Shown here: one piece after another, positions 43,777 through 52,826 of the stretch
Position numbering within the stretch: the first letter of the stretch is position 1
Layout of the letters: each line of letters opens with the position of its first letter
Assembly: GCA_016722065.1 (NCBI GenBank)
Contig: JADKGX010000001.1
Location: forward strand, 2,356,001-2,420,000
Origin: Planctomycetota bacterium
Lineage (GTDB): Bacteria > Planctomycetota > UBA8742 > UBA2392
Direction of reading: 5' to 3'
DNA length: 64,000 nucleotides
Notes under the pieces: generated by a model
Databases searched by the model: none
The model's input: the letters and a program-made list of their open reading frames with translations, nothing else
Told to the model about the DNA's origin: nothing
Made by a program: the position numbers and the translations under genes

Positions 43777-45624
43777 ATGGATGAGTTTCGCAAAGCCCTG
43801 AAGTGGTTTCACGTAAGGCTGCTGCTGCGCTTGAGCGCTTATGCAGCCCTATGGGGGCTTTTGCTGGCCGTGGCACTGGTGATTGCAGCCCCCTGGTTGC
43901 GCCAGACTTTCGGCGCGCCCGATTACTACCTCACGCTGCTGCTGCCTGCCGCTATTCCTTTGGCCTACGTGCTTTGGGTCTGGCTGCGCAGACCATCCAT
44001 GCAGGTGATTGTGCAGGCTGCCGATGCCTGGTCGGGCAACACCGGCGCGGTGGTCAGCGCCCATGAGATTGCCACAGCCCACCCGGACAGCCCCTTTGTA
44101 AAGCCCGTTGTCGACCGTGCCATCAAGCTGGTGCAATCAGCCGCAGTGCCGGAGCCCCGACCCTTGCGCTGGGCTCTGACAGCGCTGCTGGTAATGATCG
44201 GGTTGATTCCGCTTTCGCGCTGGGCACATGCCCAGATGCAAGACCAGGAAATCGAGAACAAAGAAAAAGAAGCTGCCAAGAAGACTGACGTTCCACCCGA
44301 ACAAGCCGAGAAACTGGCCAAAGAGGCCGGCAACGCCGCAGAAAAGGCTAAAGAAACCAAAGCCACAGCCCAGGAAAAACTTGCCGACGACCTTGAACAG
44401 GCAGCCCGCGACGCGCAGGCCGGCGGCAAAGACAAAGAGCGCGCCCTGCGCGAAGCACACAATCTTGTCGATCGCGCGCGCAGCCAAAGCGAACAGCAAC
44501 AGAACCGCGCCGAGGCACGCGACACCCTGCAAAAGAACGAAGTCACCAAAGAACTTGCCAAGGCCATCGAAGACGCCGACCCCAGGGCCGTGGAAGAAGC
44601 TGCCCGCAAGCTTGCCGATCAACTGCAAACGCCCGATGGCGGCATCGACGAACAACGAGCCGAAGAAGTTCGCCGCGCCGTCGAACAGGCCCAGCAAAAG
44701 GCCCCGCAAGACGCCAACCTGCGCCGTGCTGCAGATGCCCTGAAATCAGCCCTGGACAAGAACGCCGTCAAGAACAACGAGGCCGCGCGCCAGCAGCTGA
44801 AGGACGCCATGGCCCAGGACGGCAAAACGCCCCAGGAGATTCAAGCCGCCCTGGACAAATTGGGGCAACTGGACAAAGAAGCCCTGAAACGGCAGTTGGA
44901 AGAGCTCAGCAAGCAGATGAGCCCGCTGCGCGACATGGACCCAAGCGGCAAACAAGCCGAAGAGTTGCTCAAACAGATTAAAGACGCCAAGATTTCACCA
45001 GAACAAGCCAAACAGATGGCCGAGGCCGCCCGCGACCTTTCCAAGCGCCTGGAACTTGATGCCGAAAGCCTGCGCAAGATGTTGCAGGAGGGCAAGAAGT
45101 TCGAAGGCCTGGACGAAATGGCCAAGGAAATGGTCGAACGTGCCAAGCAGGACGGCAAGCCGATCAACCCCGACGAAGTTCCACAGTGGGTGGAAAAAGC
45201 CATTCCCCAGGAATGGAAAGACCTGGCCCGTAAGAATGAAAGCCAGGGCAAAGAAGGCACCGGCAAGGATGGCCAGGGCAAAGAAGGCACCAGCAAAGAA
45301 GGAAGCGGCAAGGAAGGCACCGGCGAAGGCACCGGTAAAGAAGGCACGGAAGGCGGCGGCCACAAGCCCAACAATGGGCAAGGCACCAAGCCCATCAACG
45401 GCGAAGGCACCAAAGAAGGCGTCGATGCCACTGACACCGGACAGGGCAAGAAAGACCCCGACGCCAAAGACGAAACCCTGGACCCACGCAAAGCCGCCGA
45501 AGAAAAAGCCCGCCGCGAAGCCAGCGGTGCCGAGGGCACAGGCAAGGGCATCAACACCAAAGAAGAAGAAGAACGCCTGCCAAGACGCTACCGCGAAACC
45601 GCCCGCAAATACTTCGAACGCTAG
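43777..45624 (+). CDS. Membrane protein with long coiled coil and KEG repeats (DUF4175-like end)
   Basis: 615 residues. Three hydrophobic segments lie at about 17-38, 50-70 and 127-145. A charged helical region of about 320 residues follows (AEKLAKEAGNAAEKAKETKA-type). Residues about 485-560 are a Gly/Lys/Glu repeat tract (GKEGTGKDGQGKEGT). The protein ends LPRRYRETARKYFER, resembling the conserved end of DUF4175-type proteins that travel with MoxR/BatABCD clusters. This suggests a link to the MoxR genes at 53.6-59.5 kb, although they are not adjacent. The function is unknown; a periplasmic scaffold is plausible. Confidence 0.6.
   Translation: MDEFRKALKWFHVRLLLRLSAYAALWGLLLAVALVIAAPWLRQTFGAPDYYLTLLLPAAIPLAYVLWVWLRRPSMQVIVQAADAWSGNTGAVVSAHEIATAHPDSPFVKPVVDRAIKLVQSAAVPEPRPLRWALTALLVMIGLIPLSRWAHAQMQDQEIENKEKEAAKKTDVPPEQAEKLAKEAGNAAEKAKETKATAQEKLADDLEQAARDAQAGGKDKERALREAHNLVDRARSQSEQQQNRAEARDTLQKNEVTKELAKAIEDADPRAVEEAARKLADQLQTPDGGIDEQRAEEVRRAVEQAQQKAPQDANLRRAADALKSALDKNAVKNNEAARQQLKDAMAQDGKTPQEIQAALDKLGQLDKEALKRQLEELSKQMSPLRDMDPSGKQAEELLKQIKDAKISPEQAKQMAEAARDLSKRLELDAESLRKMLQEGKKFEGLDEMAKEMVERAKQDGKPINPDEVPQWVEKAIPQEWKDLARKNESQGKEGTGKDGQGKEGTSKEGSGKEGTGEGTGKEGTEGGGHKPNNGQGTKPINGEGTKEGVDATDTGQGKKDPDAKDETLDPRKAAEEKARREASGAEGTGKGINTKEEEERLPRRYRETARKYFER
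45240..45440 (+). repeat. GKEGT-type codon repeat tract
   Basis: A degenerate 15-bp unit (GGCAAAGAAGGCACC and variants) repeated about ten times, encoding GKEGT/GKDGQ/SKEGS steps. Near-identical units make slippage-driven length variation likely. Confidence 0.65.
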
Positions 45625-45631
45625 ATCAATA

Positions 45632-45671
45632 CAGGCTTGCAGCCTGAACTGCGGCACAGGCGCCCCTGTGC
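45632..45671. terminator. Tandem hairpins between convergent genes
   Basis: CAGGCT-TGC-AGCCTG (45632-45646) and GCACAGG-CGCC-CCTGTGC (45654-45671) follow the stop at 45624 and face the stop of the TfoX-like gene. Neither has a T tract, so termination is only probable. Confidence 0.4.
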
Positions 45672-45698
45672 GCCACCCCGAATCCTGCGCTGCGCTGC

Positions 45699-46022
45699 CT
45701 ACTTCGCCGTTTGGGTGGCGTTGAATTTTAGGGCTAGCTTCACCCAGACCTTCACTTGCGCGGCAGTCCTGGTTCCTTCGGGCAGCACAAACACCATGCC
45801 CTTGATGGGCTTGCCCGTGAAGTCCATTGGCCTGGCGTGCGGCTTCTTGAGTGCGGTTTCGTAGGCCAGCGGGCCGGTTCGCACCATCAGCCTTTCCTTG
45901 GTCACGCCGCAGGCCATGTGGCCACGCACCATGAACGCAATGCCGCCGAACATGCGTTTTTCCGTGGCCTTGGTGCCAAGGGCTTTGCGAATGCGGCTGG
46001 CGAGTTTTTCGTCGTAGGCCAT
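45699..46022 (-). CDS. TfoX N-terminal domain protein
   Basis: 107 residues. EKRMFGGIAFMVRGHMACGV, then AYETALKKPHARPMDF and a terminal VKVWVKLALKFN, fit the TfoX_N family. It starts at MAYDEKLASRIRKAL. It is the last gene of the ArsR-led unit, 113 bp after the DinB-like gene. The role is not known; relatives often sit beside AHSA1 and DinB genes. Confidence 0.72.
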   Translation of the reverse strand: MAYDEKLASRIRKALGTKATEKRMFGGIAFMVRGHMACGVTKERLMVRTGPLAYETALKKPHARPMDFTGKPIKGMVFVLPEGTRTAAQVKVWVKLALKFNATQTAK

Positions 46023-46135
46023 AGTGGTTTTGGGGCTTGGGGGAATGAGGGTTAGGGCAAAATTGGAGTCAGCAAAGGCAACCACAATCATGCGGCATCC
46101 CAACCCTCTCCCTGGAACTAGACCTGTACCTCTCC

Positions 46136-46639
46136 CTACATCTTGAACGGGTTCTCGTCGGCTGTGTTGCCGTAGGTTGCGGGCACTTTGATGTCCAGCA
46201 GACGCAGATACACCGTGAACTGGCCGCGGTGGTGGTACAGGTGGTTCAGAAGTATCGCCCTAGCCACTGCAATGCGCGGCATGGCCATCACCGACTTGTC
46301 GCCAGCCATCACGCGAAACTCGGCCATCAGGTCGGCGTCGCTCATGCCGCCTAGCAGGGTTTTGGCCTGGGCAAGGCTGGCATCGAGTGCCGCCAGGATT
46401 TCGGCCTTGGATTTGGGCTGCTGCGGCAAGGCGAACTCAGGCGCTGGAACGGCAGTTTGCTGGATCAGGCCCGCAACATTGCCAGGCAGCGTCGCCATGT
46501 GGTGGGCCAACTGGCCCAGCGACATGGACTTTGCGTGGGGCTTCCAGCCCAGCTTGGCGTCGGGAATCGCCGACAGGTGGCGCTTGAGTGTGGCAGCTTC
46601 CATTTCAAGTTCAGCAAGCAGCGGTTGGATCATGGACAT
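46136..46639 (-). CDS. DinB family protein
   Basis: 167 residues. MSLGQLAHHMATLPGNVAGL and ILLNHLYHHRGQFTVYLRLL are the helix ends with the metal-binding His residues of the DinB/DUF664 fold. The start at 46639 has GAAAGG 6 nt upstream. It is fourth gene in the ArsR unit, 25 bp after the second AHSA1 gene. The biochemical function is unknown; some relatives are metal-dependent thiol transferases. Confidence 0.82.
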   Translation of the reverse strand: MSMIQPLLAELEMEAATLKRHLSAIPDAKLGWKPHAKSMSLGQLAHHMATLPGNVAGLIQQTAVPAPEFALPQQPKSKAEILAALDASLAQAKTLLGGMSDADLMAEFRVMAGDKSVMAMPRIAVARAILLNHLYHHRGQFTVYLRLLDIKVPATYGNTADENPFKM

Positions 46640-46664
46640 GACGTGCCTTTCGGTAGGGGACGTA

Positions 46665-47138
46665 TCAGAGAAAGAGGTTCGCAAGGTGTGTCAGGCCGGG
46701 GGCCGCAAGGGCGCGGGCAAGCCGATCCAGCGTGCCCAGCCAGCCTTCGTTGTGGTGATTGCGCATGTCGGTGCTTGGAAAGCCGGTGTGGGTCAGCACC
46801 AGCGCCGTGCCTTTGCCCTCCGGCCGCAGCGCAAAGGTGACAAGGGAATCGATTACGGGCTGACCTTCCCAGGTCCAGGTGAACGCCAGCCGCGTGTGCG
46901 GGGTGACTTCTTTGAAGATCCCGACGACAATGTGCGTGACTTTTTCCGGCGTCACGAACTCAACGCGCAGCTTGCCGCCGGGTTTGCAATCCCAGGCGTG
47001 CACTGTTACGCGATACGCGTCGCTAGGGCCAAGCCAGCTCGGCACGCTGGCCGGCTTTGACAGCGCATCGAACACCCGCGCGGGCGGCGCGTTGAAGCTG
47101 CGTTGCAAGTGAATCTCAGTGGCTGATTGGTCGGGCAC
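46665..47138 (-). CDS. AHSA1/SRPBCC domain protein, copy 2
   Basis: 157 residues, one START/SRPBCC ligand-binding fold: SFNAPPARVFDALSKPASVP, then AWDCKPGGKLRVEF, then GFPSTDMRNHHNEGWLGTLD. Paralogous to the gene 12 bp upstream. The start is GTG at 47138 with GGAG 7 nt before it. These proteins bind hydrophobic ligands and are commonly encoded with an ArsR repressor. Confidence 0.88.
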   Translation of the reverse strand: MPDQSATEIHLQRSFNAPPARVFDALSKPASVPSWLGPSDAYRVTVHAWDCKPGGKLRVEFVTPEKVTHIVVGIFKEVTPHTRLAFTWTWEGQPVIDSLVTFALRPEGKGTALVLTHTGFPSTDMRNHHNEGWLGTLDRLARALAAPGLTHLANLFL

Positions 47139-47150
47139 GGCAGATCTCCG

Positions 47151-47591
47151 TTACTTCATGGCCTTGGCAAGACGGTCCATGGAGCCCGTCCAACCCTGGT
47201 TGTGCTGGTTGCGGGAGTTCTCGTCGGGCAGCCCGGTGTGCAGAAAATGCAGCTTGGTGCCCTTGCCCTCGGGTGTGATCTCAAACGTGACCAGCGTGTT
47301 CATGGGGGGTGCGCCCTCCCAGGCCCAGGTGTAACTCAGGCGTTTGCCATCGCTGATCTCGCGGAATTCGCCAGCTACGCTGTGGACATTGCCGCCCTTG
47401 TGGTGCATCGACACGCGGTACTTGCCGCCAACGCGGCAATCCCATGCGTGCACCTCAATGCGGTACTCTTCGCTGGGTCCGTACCACAGGCTGATCTGTT
47501 GTGCATCGGTAAGCGCCTTCCAAACCCGCTGGGGCGCTGCGGCGAGCGTGCGTTCGAGCTTGAGTTCGTAGGTGGCGGGCTTGGCGGTCAT
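47151..47591 (-). CDS. AHSA1/SRPBCC domain protein, copy 1
   Basis: 146 residues, SRPBCC fold: RTLAAAPQRVWKALTDAQQI, LWYGPSEEYRIEVHAWDCRV and GLPDENSRNQHNQGWTGSMD. It shares the HAWDC and GWxGxxDRLA(K/R)A motifs with its neighbour, showing tandem duplication. Its ATG overlaps the stop of the ArsR gene (ATGA), so the two are translationally coupled. The ligand is unknown. Confidence 0.88.
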   Translation of the reverse strand: MTAKPATYELKLERTLAAAPQRVWKALTDAQQISLWYGPSEEYRIEVHAWDCRVGGKYRVSMHHKGGNVHSVAGEFREISDGKRLSYTWAWEGAPPMNTLVTFEITPEGKGTKLHFLHTGLPDENSRNQHNQGWTGSMDRLAKAMK

Positions 47592-47935
47592 GTGTCCTCT
47601 CCTTCGGGTTTGGTCTCGTCCAGAAACCGGGCCAGGCCGTCGAGACTCTGCTGCCAGAACTTGCGGTAGCGCTCGATCCAATCCTGGGCCTGTTGCATGG
47701 GTTTGGTTTCCAGTGTGCAACGGTGAATCCGCCCGTGTTTGCGGCGGCGCACCAGCCCGGCGCGTTCCAGCAATTTGATGTGCTTGGTAACGGCAGGCTT
47801 GGTGATGGAAAAGGGCCGTCCCAGTTCGCCAATCGTGGCCGAACCGCGCGAAAGCCGCGCGATCATGCGCCGCCGCGTGGGGTCAGCCAGCGCGGTAAAC
47901 ACGGCATCCATCCGGCGTTCTGAAAGGTTTACCAT
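47588..47935 (-). CDS. ArsR-family transcriptional regulator
   Basis: 115 residues, winged helix: FTALADPTRRRMIARLSRGS, then SITKPAVTKHIKLLERAGLV and RRRKHGRIHRC. There are no metal-binding Cys pairs, so it is of the ligand-type that pairs with AHSA1 genes. It heads a five-gene unit (ArsR, AHSA1, AHSA1, DinB, TfoX). A perfect palindrome spans its own start codon, pointing to autorepression. The mRNA is probably leaderless. Confidence 0.88.
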   Translation of the reverse strand: MVNLSERRMDAVFTALADPTRRRMIARLSRGSATIGELGRPFSITKPAVTKHIKLLERAGLVRRRKHGRIHRCTLETKPMQQAQDWIERYRKFWQQSLDGLARFLDETKPEGEDT

Positions 47936-47972
47936 AAGGTAAACTATATAGCCGCGACTTTGCCCGGTGTCA
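47927..47972 (-). promoter_or_regulatory. ArsR operator and promoter overlapping the start codon
   Basis: GTTTACC-ATAA-GGTAAAC (47927-47944) is a perfect 7-4-7 inverted repeat containing the minus-strand ATG (47933-47935). On the minus strand TATAGT (47943-47948) is a good -10, and ATGACA (47967-47972) lies 18 bp further upstream as a -35. Transcription would start at or next to the ATG, within the operator. Confidence 0.6.
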
Positions 47973-48074
47973 TTGCCGATTTCACAAATTGTGACAGGCG
48001 GGGCTTCTTACCGCCTGTTTACGTTATGTGCCCGGCGCGCTAGAAAACCCGTGCAGCAACTGGAGGAAGCGACC

Positions 48075-49514
<1,440 letters not shown>

Positions 49515-49527
49515 CTGTTCCACCAAC

Positions 49528-49563
49528 AAAAAGGCGGGCCGGCAATGCCGGCTCGCCTTTTTT
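49528..49563 (+). terminator. Rho-independent terminator after lpdA
   Basis: Stem AAAAAGGCGGGCCGGC/GCCGGCTCGCCTTTTTT with loop AAT and one G-T step, ending in six T. It is symmetric enough to serve the convergent gene at 49578 as well. Confidence 0.9.
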
Positions 49564-49577
49564 GGTGCCCTGCCTGT

Positions 49578-50327
49578 TCACTTGCCGCTGTCGCTTCCTT
49601 CTTCGGACTTCTTCTTGTCCTCTTCGGCCTTCTTTGCAGCGGCCTGGGCGGCTTCTTTTTCTTTGGCTTCGTAGTGCAGGTCGGTGGCTGTTTTTGTGCG
49701 CAGTTCTTCGCTGGCCTTCTTCCACTGCTTGGTCTGTTCGTCGTTCAACAGCTTCTGCTTGGCGATTTCGCTGTCGACTTTGTCCCACAGGGCCTTGAGC
49801 TTGTCCTGGTGCTCCTTGCGCGCGGCCGTCTTCTTTTCGTCGGTGTCGGCTTTCTTGTAAATCGGTGCAAAGCGCTTGTCTTCTTTTTCGGTGTCGTCCC
49901 AGCCGTCGCGCACAAGCTTCTTGAACTTTTCGCGGGCTGTCTTGTCGGTCAGCTTCAACATGTCCATCAGGTCGTCGATGGTGGAGTCTTTTTCGGCGCG
50001 GGTGACGGTTTCGCCGGGTTCGGGCACGGCTTCCTGTTCGTCTTCGGGCATTTCGATCGCCGGGCCCGCGGCGTTGTCTTCTGCCGTCTTTTCCTTGGCA
50101 GCTTCCTTGGCCGCGTCTTTGGCGTCGCGTTCTTTGGCCGCTTCATCGCGGCGTTCGGCGGCACGGGCCTTGTTGGCCGCACTTTGAGCTTCCTTGGCTG
50201 ATTCGTTGGCGCCCTTCTTGAGGCTGTTGCGTGATTTGGCCGGCGAGCGGCCAATGCCCTGGGCAGCCAGTGGCATGGCGATGGCCAATGCCAGCACAAC
50301 CAGCACGGCGGTAACGAGGCGTTTCAT
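49578..50327 (-). CDS. Lys/Glu-rich secreted protein, copy 1
   Basis: 249 residues: signal peptide (VTAVLVVLALAIAMPLAAQ), an Ala/Lys/Glu helix region, a core (about 115-220; EKEDKRFAPIYKK, then SEELRTKTATD) and a Lys/Glu/Ala tail. The core is shared with the gene at 51590-52426 (EREDKRWGDIYKR, SADLRKETATD). No known family. The two copies flank the Rieske-flavoprotein gene, all on the minus strand. A periplasmic helical protein is predicted. Confidence 0.6.
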   Translation of the reverse strand: MKRLVTAVLVVLALAIAMPLAAQGIGRSPAKSRNSLKKGANESAKEAQSAANKARAAERRDEAAKERDAKDAAKEAAKEKTAEDNAAGPAIEMPEDEQEAVPEPGETVTRAEKDSTIDDLMDMLKLTDKTAREKFKKLVRDGWDDTEKEDKRFAPIYKKADTDEKKTAARKEHQDKLKALWDKVDSEIAKQKLLNDEQTKQWKKASEELRTKTATDLHYEAKEKEAAQAAAKKAEEDKKKSEEGSDSGK

Positions 50328-50405
50328 GGCGGGCTCCGGTGACTTGTCTATTGCACCCCAGTGGGTAGTCGGGGTTGCGAAAAATCCGTGTTCTGGCTGA
50401 CAGCA

Positions 50406-51497
50406 TCAGTGAGCGGTGGGGTCAAAGGCTTTGCGGCCCCCGCGGCTGATCTTGCTGCCAGTGCCCTGGCCGGCGCGTAGTTGCGTGGCCATTTCCATGC
50501 ACCGGGCGGCCAATTGGTCGGCGCCCAGTCGCAATTCATCGCTGTGGCGCAGGGCTTCTTCGTTCTTTTCCATGTCTTCAGCGGTCCAGCCGCGCGAGTG
50601 GGCAATGAACGGAAACTGCGGAAACACGCAGCCGACCTCGCTGAAGAAAGCCAGCATCTGCCCCGCCACGCCCTGCACGTTGTCCTGGCCGCCAATAATG
50701 ATGAAACCTGCCACCTTGTTGCGCAGCAGCACACGGTTGGCAATCGTGACCTGGTTCTGCACGCAGTTCAGGCGCTCGATCATCTTGAAGTAAAGCGAAC
50801 TGGCCGAACCCCAGCGAATGGGCGTAGCCACAAGAATCACGTCGGCCCAATGCACAAAGGCCTCATAGACCTGGTCGAGCTGGTCTTTGGGGTCCATCTG
50901 CGTGATGCTGCAAGGCCAGGTGCAGGCCCGGGCACTCTTGGAATAGAAGCCTTCGCAGTTGCGAAAGTGCAGGTCGCTCAACCGGATCAGCCGTGTGTCG
51001 GCGCCGCCCGTGCGGGCGTGGGCCAGTGCCCGTTCCAGCAGGCTTTCACTGCCGGAATATCGCGGGTGTTTAGGGTCCATGGCCGTGGTGGAAATGCCGG
51101 CAACGCGCAACGCGCCGCTGTTGGGCTCCACCTTGCGGGCAAGCGCATGGGGCGGGTGGGGCAGGTGATTGCGCCTGGTGACAGGCTGGGCGCTGACGAA
51201 CAGGTGCCCGTTTTCTTGCTTGAGGGCATAGCTTGGAATGCAGTCTGCCCCAAAGCCCGGTTCGCCTTCGCCGGTGGCGAAGTGAAACTTCCAGTAGTGC
51301 CAGGGACAGGTCAGGTACTTGCCATCGAGTGTGCCCTTGGCCAAGGGTCCGCCCACGTGGTTGCACACGCCGCTGACGGCCCCAAAAGTGCCATCTACGT
51401 ACGAAAGCACGACGGGCTGGCCGCTGACATCAATCAGGCGGGGGGCGGGCTGCTGCAGTTCTTTGCTAGGGCCAAGGTCAATCCAGCTTTCGGCCAT
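50406..51497 (-). CDS. Rieske ferredoxin fused to NAD(P)H-dependent FMN reductase/flavodoxin-like domain
   Basis: 363 residues. Residues 1-105 are a Rieske [2Fe-2S] domain with C45-x-H47 in GVCNHVGGPL and C64-x-x-H67 in TCPWHYWKF. Residues about 127-330 resemble iron-sulfur flavoprotein/NADPH-dependent FMN reductases: ISTTAMDPKHPRYSGSE, LSDLHFRNCEGFYS, ADVILVATPIRWGSASSLYF and GGQDNVQGVAGQML. Extra Cys around ARACTWPC could bind a further cluster. The fusion should pass electrons between a flavin and a Rieske centre; the partner is unknown. No signal peptide, so it is cytoplasmic. Confidence 0.8.
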   Translation of the reverse strand: MAESWIDLGPSKELQQPAPRLIDVSGQPVVLSYVDGTFGAVSGVCNHVGGPLAKGTLDGKYLTCPWHYWKFHFATGEGEPGFGADCIPSYALKQENGHLFVSAQPVTRRNHLPHPPHALARKVEPNSGALRVAGISTTAMDPKHPRYSGSESLLERALAHARTGGADTRLIRLSDLHFRNCEGFYSKSARACTWPCSITQMDPKDQLDQVYEAFVHWADVILVATPIRWGSASSLYFKMIERLNCVQNQVTIANRVLLRNKVAGFIIIGGQDNVQGVAGQMLAFFSEVGCVFPQFPFIAHSRGWTAEDMEKNEEALRHSDELRLGADQLAARCMEMATQLRAGQGTGSKISRGGRKAFDPTAH

Positions 51498-51545
51498 GTT
51501 GGCTCCAGTTCAGCACAAGCTTACTGCGGTGGCGACCCAAACGAA

Positions 51546-51569
51546 ACCCGGCCCCTTGCGGGGCCGGGT
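51546..51569 (-). terminator. Terminator after the 51590-52426 gene
   Basis: A 10-bp perfect stem ACCCGGCCCC/GGGGCCGGGT with loop TTGC; on the minus strand it is followed by TTTCGTTT. It lies 20 bp past the stop at 51590. Confidence 0.8.
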
Positions 51570-51589
51570 CGCTGCTGAAATGGGGGGCG

Positions 51590-52426
51590 CTACTTATCTC
51601 CAGCTGTGCTGTCTTCCTTGGGTGCTTCTTCGGCCTTCTTTTCCTTGGTGGGCTTGGCCGGTTCCTTGGTTTCTTCGTCCTTCTTTTCCTTCTTCACTTT
51701 CGGGTCCTCAGATCCGCCGGCTTGGCCCTTGACCCACTTGGCCGCTGCATCGCGGATTTCCTGAATCTTGCGCGCACGAATTTCGTCCTGGCGGGCCGAC
51801 TTATCAGTCGCGGTTTCCTTGCGCAGGTCGGCGCTGTTTTTCTTCCAATCCTCGATCTTTGGGTCGTCGAGAATCTCCTTCTTCTTCAGGTCGGCGTCGC
51901 TGTCTTCCCAGATTTTGCCCAGCTTCTCGAGGTGCTTCTTGGTCTCTTCTTCCTTCTTCTTGGCGTCATCGCCAAGGCGCTTGTAGATGTCACCCCAGCG
52001 CTTGTCTTCGCGCTCGCTTTCGTCCCAGGCCTTCTTGGCGCCCTTCTTGAAGTTGGCGCGGACCTTCTTGTCTTCCAGGCCCAGCTTGTCAGCCTCTTTT
52101 TCAAGGCGTTCGTCTTTTTCTTTGTCGGGTACAGTCTGGCCGGGCAGTACGCGAACTTCGTCGCCGGATTCGCCCCAGCCGATTTTGTCGATCTGGTCTT
52201 TCTCCCAGTTGCCGCCCTGGCCACCCTGACCGCCGCCCTGACCCGGCTGTGGGGCCTGAGGCTGTTGTTTGCTTTGGCTGCCGGGCCACTTTCCGCCGCC
52301 ACCACCACCACCGCCACCGCCGCCAGCACCACCGCCACCGGCACCACCACCGCCGCCTTGGGCAAAGGCAGCGCCAGCAAAGGCCAGCGACAGGGCAAGT
52401 GCGCCCACAATTACGAGATTCCGCAT
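51590..52426 (-). CDS. Lys/Glu-rich secreted protein, copy 2, with poly-Gly segment
   Basis: 278 residues, starting at MRNLVIVGALALSLAFAGAA (signal peptide; AAGGAC upstream). After it comes a segment of about 25 residues that is almost all Gly, then a Gln/Pro/Gly stretch, then the helical core shared with the 49578-50327 gene, then a Lys/Glu/Pro tail. Both copies end in highly charged tails. The function is unknown; the Gly-rich part suggests a flexible surface tether. Confidence 0.6.
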   Translation of the reverse strand: MRNLVIVGALALSLAFAGAAFAQGGGGGAGGGGAGGGGGGGGGGGKWPGSQSKQQPQAPQPGQGGGQGGQGGNWEKDQIDKIGWGESGDEVRVLPGQTVPDKEKDERLEKEADKLGLEDKKVRANFKKGAKKAWDESEREDKRWGDIYKRLGDDAKKKEEETKKHLEKLGKIWEDSDADLKKKEILDDPKIEDWKKNSADLRKETATDKSARQDEIRARKIQEIRDAAAKWVKGQAGGSEDPKVKKEKKDEETKEPAKPTKEKKAEEAPKEDSTAGDK

Positions 52427-52586
52427 GTTCCAGTCCTTGGTTCGATTGGCGTCGAAAAGCGTGTCTGAGGTATAGTGCGCCAATTCTGGCTTATCTTTCG
52501 CATAATCACAGCCAGTAAACAAGGAAGTTGCGGGTGTCATCGCCAGCGGCAAAGTCTTGTAAAGTGCTTCAAGCAAAAGAGTTGCA

Positions 52587-52826
52587 ATGAAATCGTCACA
52601 TCCTAAGAGCACCCTCTTGGTTGTCATCGCCATGGCGCTGCTGCTGGTTGCGATTGGCGTTTCGGTTTTCGTCACGCCCCAGCCCGGCGAGTTTCCCTGG
52701 GGCATTCACATTGTCACTATTCCTGGCGTTTGCCTGGCTGGCGTCGTGATTGGCTGGCTGATGCGCGACCGCCAAGCCGCCGAAGACCAAGCCCGGGACC
52801 AGATCAAGGCTGAAAAGAAAGACTGA
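52587..52826 (+). CDS. Small two-TM membrane protein
   Basis: 79 residues with two hydrophobic segments (LLVVIAMALLLVAIGVSVFV and IVTIPGVCLAGVVIGWLM) and a charged C-terminus. The stop is immediately followed by the ATG of the esterase gene, so they are co-transcribed. The function is unknown. Confidence 0.6.
   Translation: MKSSHPKSTLLVVIAMALLLVAIGVSVFVTPQPGEFPWGIHIVTIPGVCLAGVVIGWLMRDRQAAEDQARDQIKAEKKD

Noticed and set aside
45240..45440. Possible CRISPR-like repeat array
   Set aside because: Units are adjacent 15-bp coding repeats without spacers and keep the reading frame; no cas genes anywhere in the window.
52290..52365. GCC/ACC tract as a regulatory repeat
   Set aside because: It is the complement of the poly-Gly coding segment of the 51590-52426 gene.
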